Positions 8,085-16,902 of a stretch of DNA of 64,000 nucleotides are shown piece by piece (within the stretch, counting starts at the first letter, position 1; each line of letters starts with the position of its first letter). The position numbers were made by a program, and so were the translations under genes. This DNA comes from Nocardia carnea NBRC 14403 (lineage in GTDB: Bacteria > Actinomycetota > Actinomycetes > Mycobacteriales > Mycobacteriaceae), in assembly GCF_000308515.1 (NCBI RefSeq), contig NZ_BAFV01000040.1, positions 98,218 to 162,217 of the forward strand, written 5' to 3'. The notes under the pieces were generated by a model. That model worked only from the letters and a program-made list of their open reading frames with translations. It had not been told where the DNA came from and ran no database searches.

Positions 8085-9911
8085 ATGGTTTCCCAGGGGT
8101 ATATAGACGATCTGGCGAATGTGTTGTTCGCGGGTCGGCGGGAAGCGGCTCGACGTTACACCGGCGTGTTCAGCGAGTCGATATTCGATCAGGATTGGTG
8201 GGCTGCCACAAACGATCCCGGAAAGCGGGCCTACGAGCGGTACCTGCAACTGCTTCCACGCCTGGCCGCCGTCGACACGATTTCTGATCTCCGTGCCCTC
8301 GTGGCGCTGCACGAGCAAGCTACGGTGGTCGATCCGCACCTCGGTGCACTGCTCACGGTGCAGGTGAATCTCGTCCTGGGCACACTGCTGGAGCAGCATT
8401 CGCGATCCGGTGAGGTCGAGGCGGTTCTGACAGAGCTACTCGAGGGTCGCGCGGTGGGGGCGTACGTATTGACCGAGGTAGGCCACGGCAGTGACCTGCC
8501 GAACCTCGAAACCACGGCCACGTACGACCCGGCAGATGGCGGTAGTTTCGTACTCGACACGCCGACGGATACCGCTGTCAAGTTCATGCCGACCACCGCC
8601 CCGCCGCCGGTGAAAGGCGTGTCGCGGTTCGGTATCGTATTCGCGCGGTTGCTGATCGATGGCGAGAACCGCGGAAACTATCCGTTCCTGGTGCGATTGG
8701 TCGATTCCGACGGGACGGTCCGGCCGGGGATCACCATCCGCGCGCTTCCCGAGAAGCCCGGCCTGGGGATGGACAACTCGATCACTCGCTTCGACCACAT
8801 TCGACTGTCTCGCGAATGCCTGCTGTCACATACCGGCACCTACATCGACGACGACGGTCAGCTCGTCTCGCCCATACCTGCAGACAATCAAGTCTGGCGT
8901 GCGATCAGCCGTGTGCGGGCGGGCAGGCTGGCGATTTCGGCGATGTCCGCGGCGGTATGCCGCGCGTCCCTGGCCATTGCCGTAAAGCATGCCGAACAGC
9001 GCGATATCGCCAGTATGGACCGGGGCGCAGGGCGCATTGCACTGGTGGACGTACCTGCACACCGCGACCGGCTCATCGATGCCGTCGCCGAGACCTACGT
9101 GGCCGGCATGTCGGTGGAAGTAGCGATCGACGCGTTTGCGGCGGCGATCGAGAAGGGTGCCGACGAGCAGTCTCCGGAATTGACCGACTTGGTGTCGCTG
9201 ACGAAGAATTTCACCACCTCGACGGCCCTGCGAGTCACCGCCGAAGTACGTGACCGACTCGGGGCCCAGGGGGTGTTCGCGCACAATCAGATCATGGTGT
9301 ACCGAGCGCTGCGCGACGCTGCGGCCACCGCGGAAGGTGACAGCTACGTTATCGGCTTGCAGGCAGCGTATCGGCGCATCGCACTGCCGGATGCGTGGAC
9401 GCCATCGAGTTGGGACGACCAGCTCTTCGATATCGATACTCCCGGCCAGTGGTTGGGCTGGCTCGATGCCCGGGCCCGTTTCCTGCATCACCGGACGCTC
9501 GAGGCGTACGCAAACGCGACCGGAAGCCGTCAGGAACGATGGGACGCGATCTACGGTCTTTCGCTGGCGGCTGCCGAAGCCCATACCGCGCACCGATCGG
9601 CCCAGGCGCTGGCAGACCGGATCGGCGAGCTTCCTGCCGAAGCGCGGGAAGTGGTGGAGAAGCTCATCGTGCTCTACGCCGTCGGCCAGTGCCTGAGCCA
9701 CGGAACGGAAATGCTGCCCGACGGACCCCTGCCGAAGACTGCGCAGCCGCTCATGGAGATGCGTAGTCAACTGCACGAACTGCTCGCTCCGCATCTACAC
9801 GATCTCGTCGACGCGTTCGAACTTCCGAGCGGACTCCTCCGCACAGCGTTCACGCCCGGAACATATGTCGAGGAGTACGCGAGCGCCATCGCCGCTGCCG
9901 GTACGGACTGA
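8085..9911 (+). CDS. Acyl-CoA oxidase/dehydrogenase-like flavoprotein B
   Basis: The protein has 608 residues from ATG 8085. A GTG three bases upstream is also in frame, but the AGGAGG at 8074-8079 sits only 2 nt from it and 5 nt from the ATG. The ACOX-like pattern is clearer than in gene A: VLTEVGHGSD (128-137), ETTATYDP and FVLDTP in the beta domain, and AEGD with candidate catalytic E417 in the helical domain, followed by the long C-terminal ACOX region. It probably desaturates an acyl thioester with O2 as acceptor. It is preceded by the same upstream module as gene A, so the two are likely co-regulated. They may form a heteromer, or act on successive substrates. Confidence 0.78.
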   Translation: MVSQGYIDDLANVLFAGRREAARRYTGVFSESIFDQDWWAATNDPGKRAYERYLQLLPRLAAVDTISDLRALVALHEQATVVDPHLGALLTVQVNLVLGTLLEQHSRSGEVEAVLTELLEGRAVGAYVLTEVGHGSDLPNLETTATYDPADGGSFVLDTPTDTAVKFMPTTAPPPVKGVSRFGIVFARLLIDGENRGNYPFLVRLVDSDGTVRPGITIRALPEKPGLGMDNSITRFDHIRLSRECLLSHTGTYIDDDGQLVSPIPADNQVWRAISRVRAGRLAISAMSAAVCRASLAIAVKHAEQRDIASMDRGAGRIALVDVPAHRDRLIDAVAETYVAGMSVEVAIDAFAAAIEKGADEQSPELTDLVSLTKNFTTSTALRVTAEVRDRLGAQGVFAHNQIMVYRALRDAAATAEGDSYVIGLQAAYRRIALPDAWTPSSWDDQLFDIDTPGQWLGWLDARARFLHHRTLEAYANATGSRQERWDAIYGLSLAAAEAHTAHRSAQALADRIGELPAEAREVVEKLIVLYAVGQCLSHGTEMLPDGPLPKTAQPLMEMRSQLHELLAPHLHDLVDAFELPSGLLRTAFTPGTYVEEYASAIAAAGTD

Positions 9912-9934
9912 CCGCACAGCCGGCGCCCGAGTAG

Positions 9935-9972
9935 GGTACGGCCTCGGGATGGTTACCACCCGAGGCCGTACC
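9935..9972. terminator. Bidirectional terminator between convergent genes
   Basis: A perfect 14-bp stem, GGTACGGCCTCGGG (9935-9948) with CCCGAGGCCGTACC (9959-9972), lies exactly between the stops of acyl-CoA oxidase-like gene B (+) and the P450 gene (-). Confidence 0.8.
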
Positions 9973-9982
9973 ACTGGCGAGG

Positions 9983-11221
9983 TCAGAAGGGCCCGGACTG
10001 CGGAAACTCCACCGGAAGCGCCGCCAACGACCGATGGAACCCGCCGGGGCGCCACACCAATTCATCCGGCCGGCAGGAAAGCATCATCTCGGGAAGCGCA
10101 TCGAAAAGCTGATCGATGGCGTTCTGCGCGACGGAGTACGCGACGGACTTGGCAGGGCACGTGTGTGGACCGGTCCCCCACGCAAGATGAGACCGGTTGT
10201 CGGTATAGGCGCCGACAATAGCCGGGTCGTTGTTGCAGGCTCCCATGCTCGTGATCACCGGCTGGTCTGCAGGTAACCAGACCTCGTCCACCAGGATCGG
10301 CTGTCGCGGGTATGTGATGAGGAAGTTTGCCAGCGGCGGATCCTTGAACAACAGCTCGTTCAACGCATCCCGCGTAGTCAAAGCCCCCTCGCCCTGGAAC
10401 CGGCCGTCGCTGAGCATCAGCAGGAGGGTGTTGGCGATCAGGTTGGTCAACGGTTCGATACCCGCGCCGTAGATGGTCACGAGCTGCTGGACGAGTTCGC
10501 TATCGGTGAGATCGGCCGGGTGGGCAATCAGACGAGACGTCAGGTCTTCACCGGGCACGGTTCGCTTGAGCGAAACCAGCCGAGCAAGAGCCCCCTCGAA
10601 CAGCGCATTCCCCTCGGCCGCGTTGGCGCCCTCGAACATCTGCGCCATGCCTTGTGCGACGTCCTGACCGATCTGAGGGGGGCATCCGACCATTTGGTTC
10701 AGGTACGCGAACGTCAAGGGAAAAGCGTACTGACCCACCAGATCGGCTTGTCCGAGCCTGCAGAATTGGTTGATCTGCGGTATCGCGATGTCCTCGATCT
10801 CCGAGTTCAGATTGAACAGGTTGATCTTTTCGATGCCGTCTACGCTGGCCTTCCGAAAACGCCTGTGCTCATCACCTGCACTGCGTAGCGCGTTGGGGCG
10901 ATACGCCATCATGGGTTTCACCGGGCAGTCGTCGGGCACCCTCTCCTGCCAGGTGCGCGGGTCCGCGGGAAAATGGGCGTCGTCGTTGTTGATCCGAATG
11001 GCGGTGAAGTACCCGATCACCAAGGTGGCCGGGACGCCCGGTGCCAGCTCGACCGACGCCAACGTCTTGTGCTGGCGGCGCATTTGATCGTAGACCTCGT
11101 GCGGATCGGCCGCGAATTCCTCCGTGTAGGTCGGAAACCGTTGCAGACCGGTCAGAGGTGGTGGCTCGCCGAATCCGCGCCAAGCGGACCGTTGCGGTTG
11201 GGGTTCGTGCTGTGTCGTCAA
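9983..11221 (-). CDS. CYP157-like cytochrome P450 lacking the ExxR arginine
   Basis: The protein has 412 residues. The start is TTG at 11221, with GGAG 8 nt upstream; the next in-frame Met is at residue 47. The heme-ligand loop is WGTGPHTCPA (C355), with Trp replacing the usual Phe. The I-helix reads GAGIEP (252-257), without the usual Thr of AGxxT. The normally invariant K-helix ExxR is ELLF (289-292). This combination, together with LAWxxGPHxCPAK and VWRPGxFHRxLAALPV, is characteristic of the CYP157-type P450s usually found in Streptomyces conservons. No conservon partners (sensor kinase, roadblock, DUF742, GTPase) are nearby. It converges on the acyl-CoA oxidase-like gene. No ferredoxin is adjacent. 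Confidence 0.88.
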   Translation of the reverse strand: MTTQHEPQPQRSAWRGFGEPPPLTGLQRFPTYTEEFAADPHEVYDQMRRQHKTLASVELAPGVPATLVIGYFTAIRINNDDAHFPADPRTWQERVPDDCPVKPMMAYRPNALRSAGDEHRRFRKASVDGIEKINLFNLNSEIEDIAIPQINQFCRLGQADLVGQYAFPLTFAYLNQMVGCPPQIGQDVAQGMAQMFEGANAAEGNALFEGALARLVSLKRTVPGEDLTSRLIAHPADLTDSELVQQLVTIYGAGIEPLTNLIANTLLLMLSDGRFQGEGALTTRDALNELLFKDPPLANFLITYPRQPILVDEVWLPADQPVITSMGACNNDPAIVGAYTDNRSHLAWGTGPHTCPAKSVAYSVAQNAIDQLFDALPEMMLSCRPDELVWRPGGFHRSLAALPVEFPQSGPF

Positions 11222-11942
11222 AGAGTTAACTCCAGGTATGGAATGGGAAGACGGCTACCTTCAGGAGCGTTGGGCGAGCATCCGGTCCAGTCCGAATCCT
11301 TGCCGTAGCTTCCACCGGTGAGGCTTGTGGGTGGAATCCGCTGCGATGCTCGACAATCTGTCGGATGGCCCGATCCAGGAGGGGGACTGTTGGATCATCC
11401 GATGCTCCGCACAGACCGTGACGGTTGCTGTACGGGTGCGTTCGCGTACCGTCGGGTGTTCACGCTGGACCACCGCGATTGGCACAAGACAAGCTCCACG
11501 TCGCCAGATCATACTCACCTGCCGAGCCGTCCAGCATCCGATACGGCAACGCCGGGAACCATGCGGTGCAAGCGATCCCGAAGGTCGGGCGAAGCGCCGG
11601 CCCGACGGCGCTGCAAGGAAATGCTTTGCACAGCAACGTGACTCCAATACTGCAGACCTGTAACAGGTCTCCCAAGTAGCTGTTGGTTGCTCCTGCGCTT
11701 CAATGTGGCCGGAGGAGGCTGCCTGCCACTATGCCCTCGCTTCGGTCGATGTGCATTGCCGCCGCATTTACCCCACTGATCCGGCCGCCCGGTCACGGAG
11801 CGGGACATAGAACTCGTGTGGGTTACTGAATAGGTTCCGGGCGTCGCTTCGGGTCGGCTACCGCCGTTGGCCTGTGCCTACGGGCCGCGATGGCCACTGG
11901 CGATAGACGCATGAAGACGGATCCGGCGGGTAAGCGCGACGC
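11222..11942. other. Non-coding stretch between the P450 gene and the molybdenum enzyme cluster
   Basis: About 720 bp with no recognisable gene on either strand; overlapping open frames of 70-130 codons have no family features. The P450 ribosome-binding site (GGAG, read on the minus strand) is near 11230-11233. I find no copy of the upstream module that precedes the two acyl-CoA oxidase-like genes. Confidence 0.5.
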
Positions 11943-12041
11943 ATGAGTAATGAGGCGAACTCCGGCGCACCGGAATCACCGCCGCCCGCGGCCATACCGG
12001 GCCCGAGCCCCGGCCACCCGGACATCTCCCACATCAAATGA
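11943..12041 (+). CDS. Possible 32-residue leader ORF coupled to the XdhC-like gene
   Basis: An ATG at 11943 opens a 32-codon frame, rich in Pro, Gly and Ser, whose TGA overlaps the ATG of the next gene (ATGA at 12038-12041). The overlap is the same coupling style used throughout this cluster. There is no recognisable domain. It could be a genuine short coupled peptide, or chance. The XdhC-like start itself has no strong ribosome-binding site, which makes coupling plausible. Confidence 0.35.
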   Translation: MSNEANSGAPESPPPAAIPGPSPGHPDISHIK

Positions 12042-13162
12042 ATGCGGTCTGGGAGGCGGCACTCCGGTGGTCACATGAGGGATCCGCAGTCGTTCTGGCG
12101 CGGGTGGTGGATAGTCCATCCGGACGACAGCGTCCACTGGGGACCGCGCTGGCGGTTTCGGAATCTGGCCAGGTTGTGGGCAGTATTTCCGGTGGGTGTG
12201 TCGACGGCGATCTCTGCGCGCGGGCGCAGGAGGTCATGCGTAGCGGCGTTCCGGAGCAGTTGCGGTACGACGACGCGGATGACTTCTGGGCCCCGAAGCT
12301 GCCGTGTGGCGGCCGGCTCGATGTAGTCGTCGAACCAGTGAACGGTTCGCTGCGCGCGGTGCTCGCTCCGCTACTGGCAGCGATTCGGGACGGGCGTCCC
12401 GTCGCGCTGACAACGGTCCTCGACGGATCCGGCGATACGGCGCCACGTCATGCGCTGATCCCGGCTGATGGCGGGGACGGCTGCCCCGCCGCGGATGCCG
12501 CGCTGGATCGGGTACGGGCACTGGCCGATACGAGAACCACCCGGATCGTCGATCTGCCGGGCACCGGCACCGCCCCGGACCTCCGTATTTTCGTCCAGTC
12601 CTTTCCCGCCCCACCACGCATGCTCGTTTTCGGCGCAGACGATTTCGCTGCCGCACTCACCCGGATGGGCCGATTCCTCGGCTACCGGGTCACCCTCTGC
12701 GATGCCCGGCCGGCTTTCGCCACCGCCGCCCGGTTCCCGGCAGCGCACGAGGTCGTGGTGCGCTGGCCGCACGAGTATCTGGCGGCGACGACGGTGACCG
12801 AATCGACCGTGATCTGCGTGCTCACCCACGACGCGAAGTTCGATGTGCCGTTGCTCGCGGCGGCATTGCGGAGCGAGGCCGGGTATATCGGTGCGATGGG
12901 GAGCCGGCGCACCCACGCCGATCGTGTGCGCCGGCTGCGTGAGGCCGGGGTCACCGAGGCCGAGCTGGGGCGGCTCGCCGCGCCGACCGGCCTGGATCTG
13001 GGCGCCGACAGTCCGGAGGAGACGGCGGTGTCCATTGCCGCGGAGATCGTCGCGCAGCGGCGTAACGGTAGCGGTGCACGGCTGCGTGATCTCGACAGTC
13101 CCATCCATCACGCCGGGGAAACGACAACGATTCGTTGCGAGGGTCTCCGGTTTGGGGCGTGA
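12038..13162 (+). CDS. XdhC/CoxI-family molybdenum cofactor insertion protein
   Basis: The protein has 374 residues. The N-terminal XdhC_CoxI domain is shown by AVVLARVVDSPSG and VGSISGGCVDGDL. A C-terminal Rossmann-like domain has MLVFGADDFAAAL, CVLTHDAKFDVPLL and YIGAMGSRRTHADR. Family members (XdhC, PaoD) bind molybdopterin cofactor, support its sulfuration and insert it into xanthine-oxidase-family enzymes. It directly precedes the three structural genes of such an enzyme, fitting that role. It acts in the cytoplasm. Confidence 0.9.
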   Translation: MNAVWEAALRWSHEGSAVVLARVVDSPSGRQRPLGTALAVSESGQVVGSISGGCVDGDLCARAQEVMRSGVPEQLRYDDADDFWAPKLPCGGRLDVVVEPVNGSLRAVLAPLLAAIRDGRPVALTTVLDGSGDTAPRHALIPADGGDGCPAADAALDRVRALADTRTTRIVDLPGTGTAPDLRIFVQSFPAPPRMLVFGADDFAAALTRMGRFLGYRVTLCDARPAFATAARFPAAHEVVVRWPHEYLAATTVTESTVICVLTHDAKFDVPLLAAALRSEAGYIGAMGSRRTHADRVRRLREAGVTEAELGRLAAPTGLDLGADSPEETAVSIAAEIVAQRRNGSGARLRDLDSPIHHAGETTTIRCEGLRFGA

Positions 13163-13182
13163 GCCGGGGGTATCCGGCGGCT

Positions 13183-13704
13183 ATGACAGCTGCCGAGAAT
13201 CACAGCGATATCGCGCTGGACGTGGATGGGCAGCGGCGGACGCTGCGCGTGGACAACCGCACCACCTTGCTGGACGCGCTGCGTGAGCAGCTCGGTGTGA
13301 CCGCGCCCAAGAAGGGCTGCGATCACGGGCAGTGCGGGTCGTGCACGGTGCTGCTCGACGGCCGGCGCGCCACCACCTGCCTGACCTTCGCCGCGGCCAA
13401 CGACGGGGCCGAGGTGGTCACCGCCGCTGGGCTGCCCGACGGCGAGACCCTGCATCCCGTCCAGCAGGCGTTTCTGGAGCACGACGGCTTCCAATGCGGT
13501 TACTGCACTCCCGGGCAGGTGTGTTCGGCGGTGGGGATGCTGGCGGAAGCGAAGGCCGGCAATCCCAGTTACGTCACCCCGGATCTCACGGGCGCCGCGG
13601 AGCTCGACGGCGCCGAGATACGGGAGCGGATGAGCGGCAACCTGTGCCGGTGCGCGGCCTACCCGAATATCGTGGCGGCGATCCGGCAGGCGGCGGCCCG
13701 GTGA
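13183..13704 (+). CDS. paoA: PaoA/YagT-like [2Fe-2S] subunit of molybdenum aldehyde oxidoreductase
   Basis: The protein has 173 residues from ATG 13183; an upstream in-frame start would add 16 residues unlike the family. A plant-type [2Fe-2S] domain has C46, C51, C54 and C66 (GCDHGQCGSC...C). The C-terminal helical [2Fe-2S] domain has C105, C108, C155 and C157 (CGYC, LCRC). It relays electrons from the Mo site to FAD. E. coli PaoA carries a Tat signal; none is visible here, so the enzyme is probably cytoplasmic. The stop overlaps the GTG start of the FAD subunit. Confidence 0.92.
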   Translation: MTAAENHSDIALDVDGQRRTLRVDNRTTLLDALREQLGVTAPKKGCDHGQCGSCTVLLDGRRATTCLTFAAANDGAEVVTAAGLPDGETLHPVQQAFLEHDGFQCGYCTPGQVCSAVGMLAEAKAGNPSYVTPDLTGAAELDGAEIRERMSGNLCRCAAYPNIVAAIRQAAAR

Positions 13705-14699
13705 TCCCGTTCGAGTACCGGCGCGCGACGAGCGCCCGGGAGGCGGTGGCGGCGGTGGCCGAACGACCGGGGGCGGCGTTCCTCGGTGGCGGCACCAATC
13801 TGGTCGACCATATGAAACTGGGCATTGCCGCGCCGGAACTGCTGGTCGATGTGAGCCGGTTGCCGCTGGACGGGGTCGAGGAGACCCCGGACGGCGGGCT
13901 GTGGGTGGGCGCGGCCGTCCGCAACAGCGATCTGGCGGCGCATCCGGTGGTCCGGGCGCGGTATCCGGCGCTGGCACGCGCGCTGCTGTCCGGGGCGTCG
14001 GGACAGCTCCGCAATCTGGCCACCACCGGCGGCAACCTGCTGCAACGCACCCGATGCGTGTACTTCCAGGATGTGTCGACGCCGTGTAACAAGCGCGAGC
14101 CCGGCAGCGGTTGCGCGGCACTCGGCGGGTACGTCCGCTATCACGCGATCCTCGGGGCTTCCGAGCACTGTGTGGCGGTGCATCCGTCGGATATGGCGGT
14201 CGCGCTCGCGGCGCTGGATGCCGAGGTGGTGACCGAGAACACCGACGGCGAACAGCGGATTCCGCTCACCGAGTTCCACCGTCTGCCCGGGGACCATCCC
14301 GAGCATGACACCGTTCTGGCCCACGGTCAGCTGATCACCGGAATCGAAATCCCGGCCCCACCGGACGGGGTGGTGGCGGACTATCGCAAGGTGCGCGATC
14401 GTGCCTCCTACGCATTCGCGCTGGTCTCGGTAGCGGCCGAACTGGCCCTCGAATCCGACGGCAGCACGATCCGGTCCGCGCGGCTGGCGCTCGGCGGGGT
14501 TGCGCACCGGCCGTGGCGTGCGCAGCGGGCCGAAGCAGCGCTCACCGCGGCCCCGGCGACCCGGCAGACCTTCGAACGGGCCGCGGATGCCGAACTCGCC
14601 GACGCGCGGCCGCTGGAGGGTAACGAGTTCAAGGTCGAACTCGCCCGCCGCACCCTGCTATCGACCCTGCAGGCCCTCACCGAACAGGCACAGCGATGA
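13701..14699 (+). CDS. paoB: PaoB/YagS-like FAD subunit with candidate extra [4Fe-4S] cluster
   Basis: The protein has 332 residues, with a GTG start inside the preceding stop (GTGA). The FAD-binding motifs FLGGGTNLVD (27-36) and TTGGNLLQ place it in the CO/xanthine dehydrogenase medium-subunit family. Four cysteines at 119, 129, 138 and 157 (RTRC, PCNKREPGSGC, SEHC) follow the pattern of PaoB, which holds an extra [4Fe-4S] cluster. HPSDMAVALAALDA is also typical of YagS. It accepts electrons from the [2Fe-2S] subunit and passes them to an acceptor. Confidence 0.9.
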   Translation: MIPFEYRRATSAREAVAAVAERPGAAFLGGGTNLVDHMKLGIAAPELLVDVSRLPLDGVEETPDGGLWVGAAVRNSDLAAHPVVRARYPALARALLSGASGQLRNLATTGGNLLQRTRCVYFQDVSTPCNKREPGSGCAALGGYVRYHAILGASEHCVAVHPSDMAVALAALDAEVVTENTDGEQRIPLTEFHRLPGDHPEHDTVLAHGQLITGIEIPAPPDGVVADYRKVRDRASYAFALVSVAAELALESDGSTIRSARLALGGVAHRPWRAQRAEAALTAAPATRQTFERAADAELADARPLEGNEFKVELARRTLLSTLQALTEQAQR

Positions 14700-16798
14700 C
14701 ACTGATACCGGCCGATTCGATGGGTACGCCGCTGACCAGGCTGGATGGGCACGCCAAGGTCACCGGTACGGCGCCGTATGCCGTCGAACATCCCGTGGAC
14801 AATCCCCTGTATCTGCATCCCGTCCAGGCCACCGTGGCCCGGGGCCGGGTGAATGCCATGGACACAGGCGACGCACTGCAGCTCCCGGGGGTGATCGCGG
14901 CGCTGACCGTATTCGACGCCCCCGCTCTCGCCGATACCTCCGACGGCGAACTGAGCATCCTCCAGGACGACCGCGTGCATTTCCGCGGACAACTGATCGG
15001 CGCGGTACTCGCCGAAAGCGCCGAAACCGCACGTCACGGCGCTGACCTGGTGCGGGTCGACTACCGGACCGAACCCCACCACACCGAACTGCACGCCGAC
15101 GACCCCGGCAGCTACACACCCGAGCAGGTGAATCCCACTTTCCCGACTGACACCGAGGACGGCGACATCGAAGCGGGACTCGCGGCGGCGGAGGTGCGTA
15201 TCGACCGGACCTACACCACGCCTGCCGAGCACAACAATCCGATGGAACCGCACGCCTGTATCGCGCTCTGGGATGAATCCACCGGCCGGCCGCAGGTCAC
15301 GCTCTACGACTCCACGCAGGGTGTGCACACCGTCCGGTCGACGCTGGCGCCGCTGTTCGGGCTCGAACCTTCCCAGCTGCGGGTGCTGGCGCCGCATGTC
15401 GGCGGCGGGTTCGGTTCCAAGGGGGCGCCCCACGCCCACAATGTGCTCGCGCTGCTGGCTGCCCGGCGTTGCGCGGGGCGGCCGGTGAAGTTCGCGCTCA
15501 CCCGGCAGCAGATGTTCGCACTGGTCGGCTACCGGACGCCGACCGTGCAGCGGATGCGGCTGGGCGCGGACAGCGAGGGCAGGCTGACCGCGCTGTCGCA
15601 CGAGGTGGTCGAGACGACCGCCCGGGTCAAGGAATTCGCCGAACAGACGGCGGTCTCCTCCCGGACGATGTACGCCACCCCGAACCGGCGGACCTCCCAT
15701 CGCCTGGTCGCGCTGGATGTGCCGGTGCCTTTCTGGATGCGCGCACCGGGGGAATGTCCCGGTATGTACGCCGGCGAATCGGCGATGGACGAACTCGCCG
15801 TGGCCTGCGGTATCGACCCGATCGAGCTGCGGATCCGCAATGAACCGGAAACCGATCCGGAAACGGGTCTGCCGTGGTCGGGACGGCATCTCGTCGAATG
15901 CCTGCGCACCGGCGCCGAACGTTTCGGCTGGGCCGGGCGCGATCCCGCGCCGCGCGCACGAACCGATGGTGATTGGCTGGTCGGGACGGGGGTCGCGGCG
16001 GCCACCTACCCCGCCATGGCGATGCCCGGTAACACCGCCCGGATCGAATTCGGTGCCGACGAGCACTACACCGTCGATATCGGTGCCGCCGATATCGGCA
16101 CGGGCACCTGGACGGCGTTGACCCAGATCGCCGCCGACGCATTGGGCTGCGGATCGGACGCCGTGCGGTTGCGGATCGGCGATACCGACCTGCCCGAAGC
16201 CAGCGTCGCCGGGGGATCCACCGGAATCGGCTCGTGGGGCTCGGCTGTCGTCGCCGCCGCGCGGGCCTTCCGGCGCGAGCACGGCGAAACCCCCGCGGTC
16301 GGCGCCCACACCAGCGCCCAGCCGGCGAAGAACCCGGACGCCGAGAAGTTCGCCTTACATTCGTTCGGCGCCCATTTCGTCGAAGCGCGGGTCCATCGCG
16401 ACACCGGCGAGATCCGTATCCCGCGCATGCTGGGCGTGTTCTCCATCGGCCGGGCGATCAACCCGCGCACCCTGCGTTCGCAGCTGATCGGCGGGATGAC
16501 GATGGGTATCTCCGGGGCCTTGCACGAGGAGAGCGTGCGCGACCACCGGTTCGGCCATATCGTCACCCACGACCTGGCGTCCTACCACATCAGCGCGCAC
16601 GCCGACGTCCAGGACATCGACGCGATCTGGCTGGACGAAGTGGACGAGCACACCAACCCGATGGGATCGCGCGGCGCGGGCGAGATCGGAATCGTCGGCG
16701 CCGCCGCCGCGGTCGCCAATGCGGTCCATCACGCGACCGGGATCCGGGTACGCGCGCTCCCGATCACCGCCGACACCGTACTGACCGACCCTGCATAG
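14696..16798 (+). CDS. paoC: PaoC/YagR-like molybdopterin-binding catalytic subunit
   Basis: The protein has 700 residues, with an ATGA overlap with the FAD subunit gene. It shows the two-domain aldehyde oxidase/xanthine dehydrogenase large-subunit pattern: PLTRLDGHAKVTGTAPYA at the N-terminus, HVGGGFGSKG in the cofactor region, and the base-catalyst motif GSRGAGEIGIVG with E663. It hydroxylates an aldehyde (or N-heterocycle) to the acid at the Mo centre. The PaoB-like partner with a four-Cys motif points to the aldehyde-oxidoreductase branch. The substrate is probably a broad range of aldehydes; detoxification is the known role in E. coli. Confidence 0.92.
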   Translation: MTLIPADSMGTPLTRLDGHAKVTGTAPYAVEHPVDNPLYLHPVQATVARGRVNAMDTGDALQLPGVIAALTVFDAPALADTSDGELSILQDDRVHFRGQLIGAVLAESAETARHGADLVRVDYRTEPHHTELHADDPGSYTPEQVNPTFPTDTEDGDIEAGLAAAEVRIDRTYTTPAEHNNPMEPHACIALWDESTGRPQVTLYDSTQGVHTVRSTLAPLFGLEPSQLRVLAPHVGGGFGSKGAPHAHNVLALLAARRCAGRPVKFALTRQQMFALVGYRTPTVQRMRLGADSEGRLTALSHEVVETTARVKEFAEQTAVSSRTMYATPNRRTSHRLVALDVPVPFWMRAPGECPGMYAGESAMDELAVACGIDPIELRIRNEPETDPETGLPWSGRHLVECLRTGAERFGWAGRDPAPRARTDGDWLVGTGVAAATYPAMAMPGNTARIEFGADEHYTVDIGAADIGTGTWTALTQIAADALGCGSDAVRLRIGDTDLPEASVAGGSTGIGSWGSAVVAAARAFRREHGETPAVGAHTSAQPAKNPDAEKFALHSFGAHFVEARVHRDTGEIRIPRMLGVFSIGRAINPRTLRSQLIGGMTMGISGALHEESVRDHRFGHIVTHDLASYHISAHADVQDIDAIWLDEVDEHTNPMGSRGAGEIGIVGAAAAVANAVHHATGIRVRALPITADTVLTDPA

Positions 16799-16902
16799 CC
16801 TGAGCCTCCGCGAGAGCCCGGCCCGGCCACCTGGCCCACGACTGCATGCGCTGCCGACAGCCGGTGCCGGGCGTTGCGGCCGGTCCGGGCAGAATATGCG
16901 CG

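Noticed and set aside
11222..11942. Overlapping frames of 70-130 codons on both strands upstream of the molybdenum cluster
   Set aside because: No ribosome-binding sites combined with family-like sequence; compositionally random.
14408..16309. A 633-codon open frame on the minus strand opposite the PaoC-like gene
   Set aside because: Low-complexity Arg/Gly/Pro-rich translation with no domain, fully antisense to a gene with clear catalytic motifs; a by-product of high G+C content.
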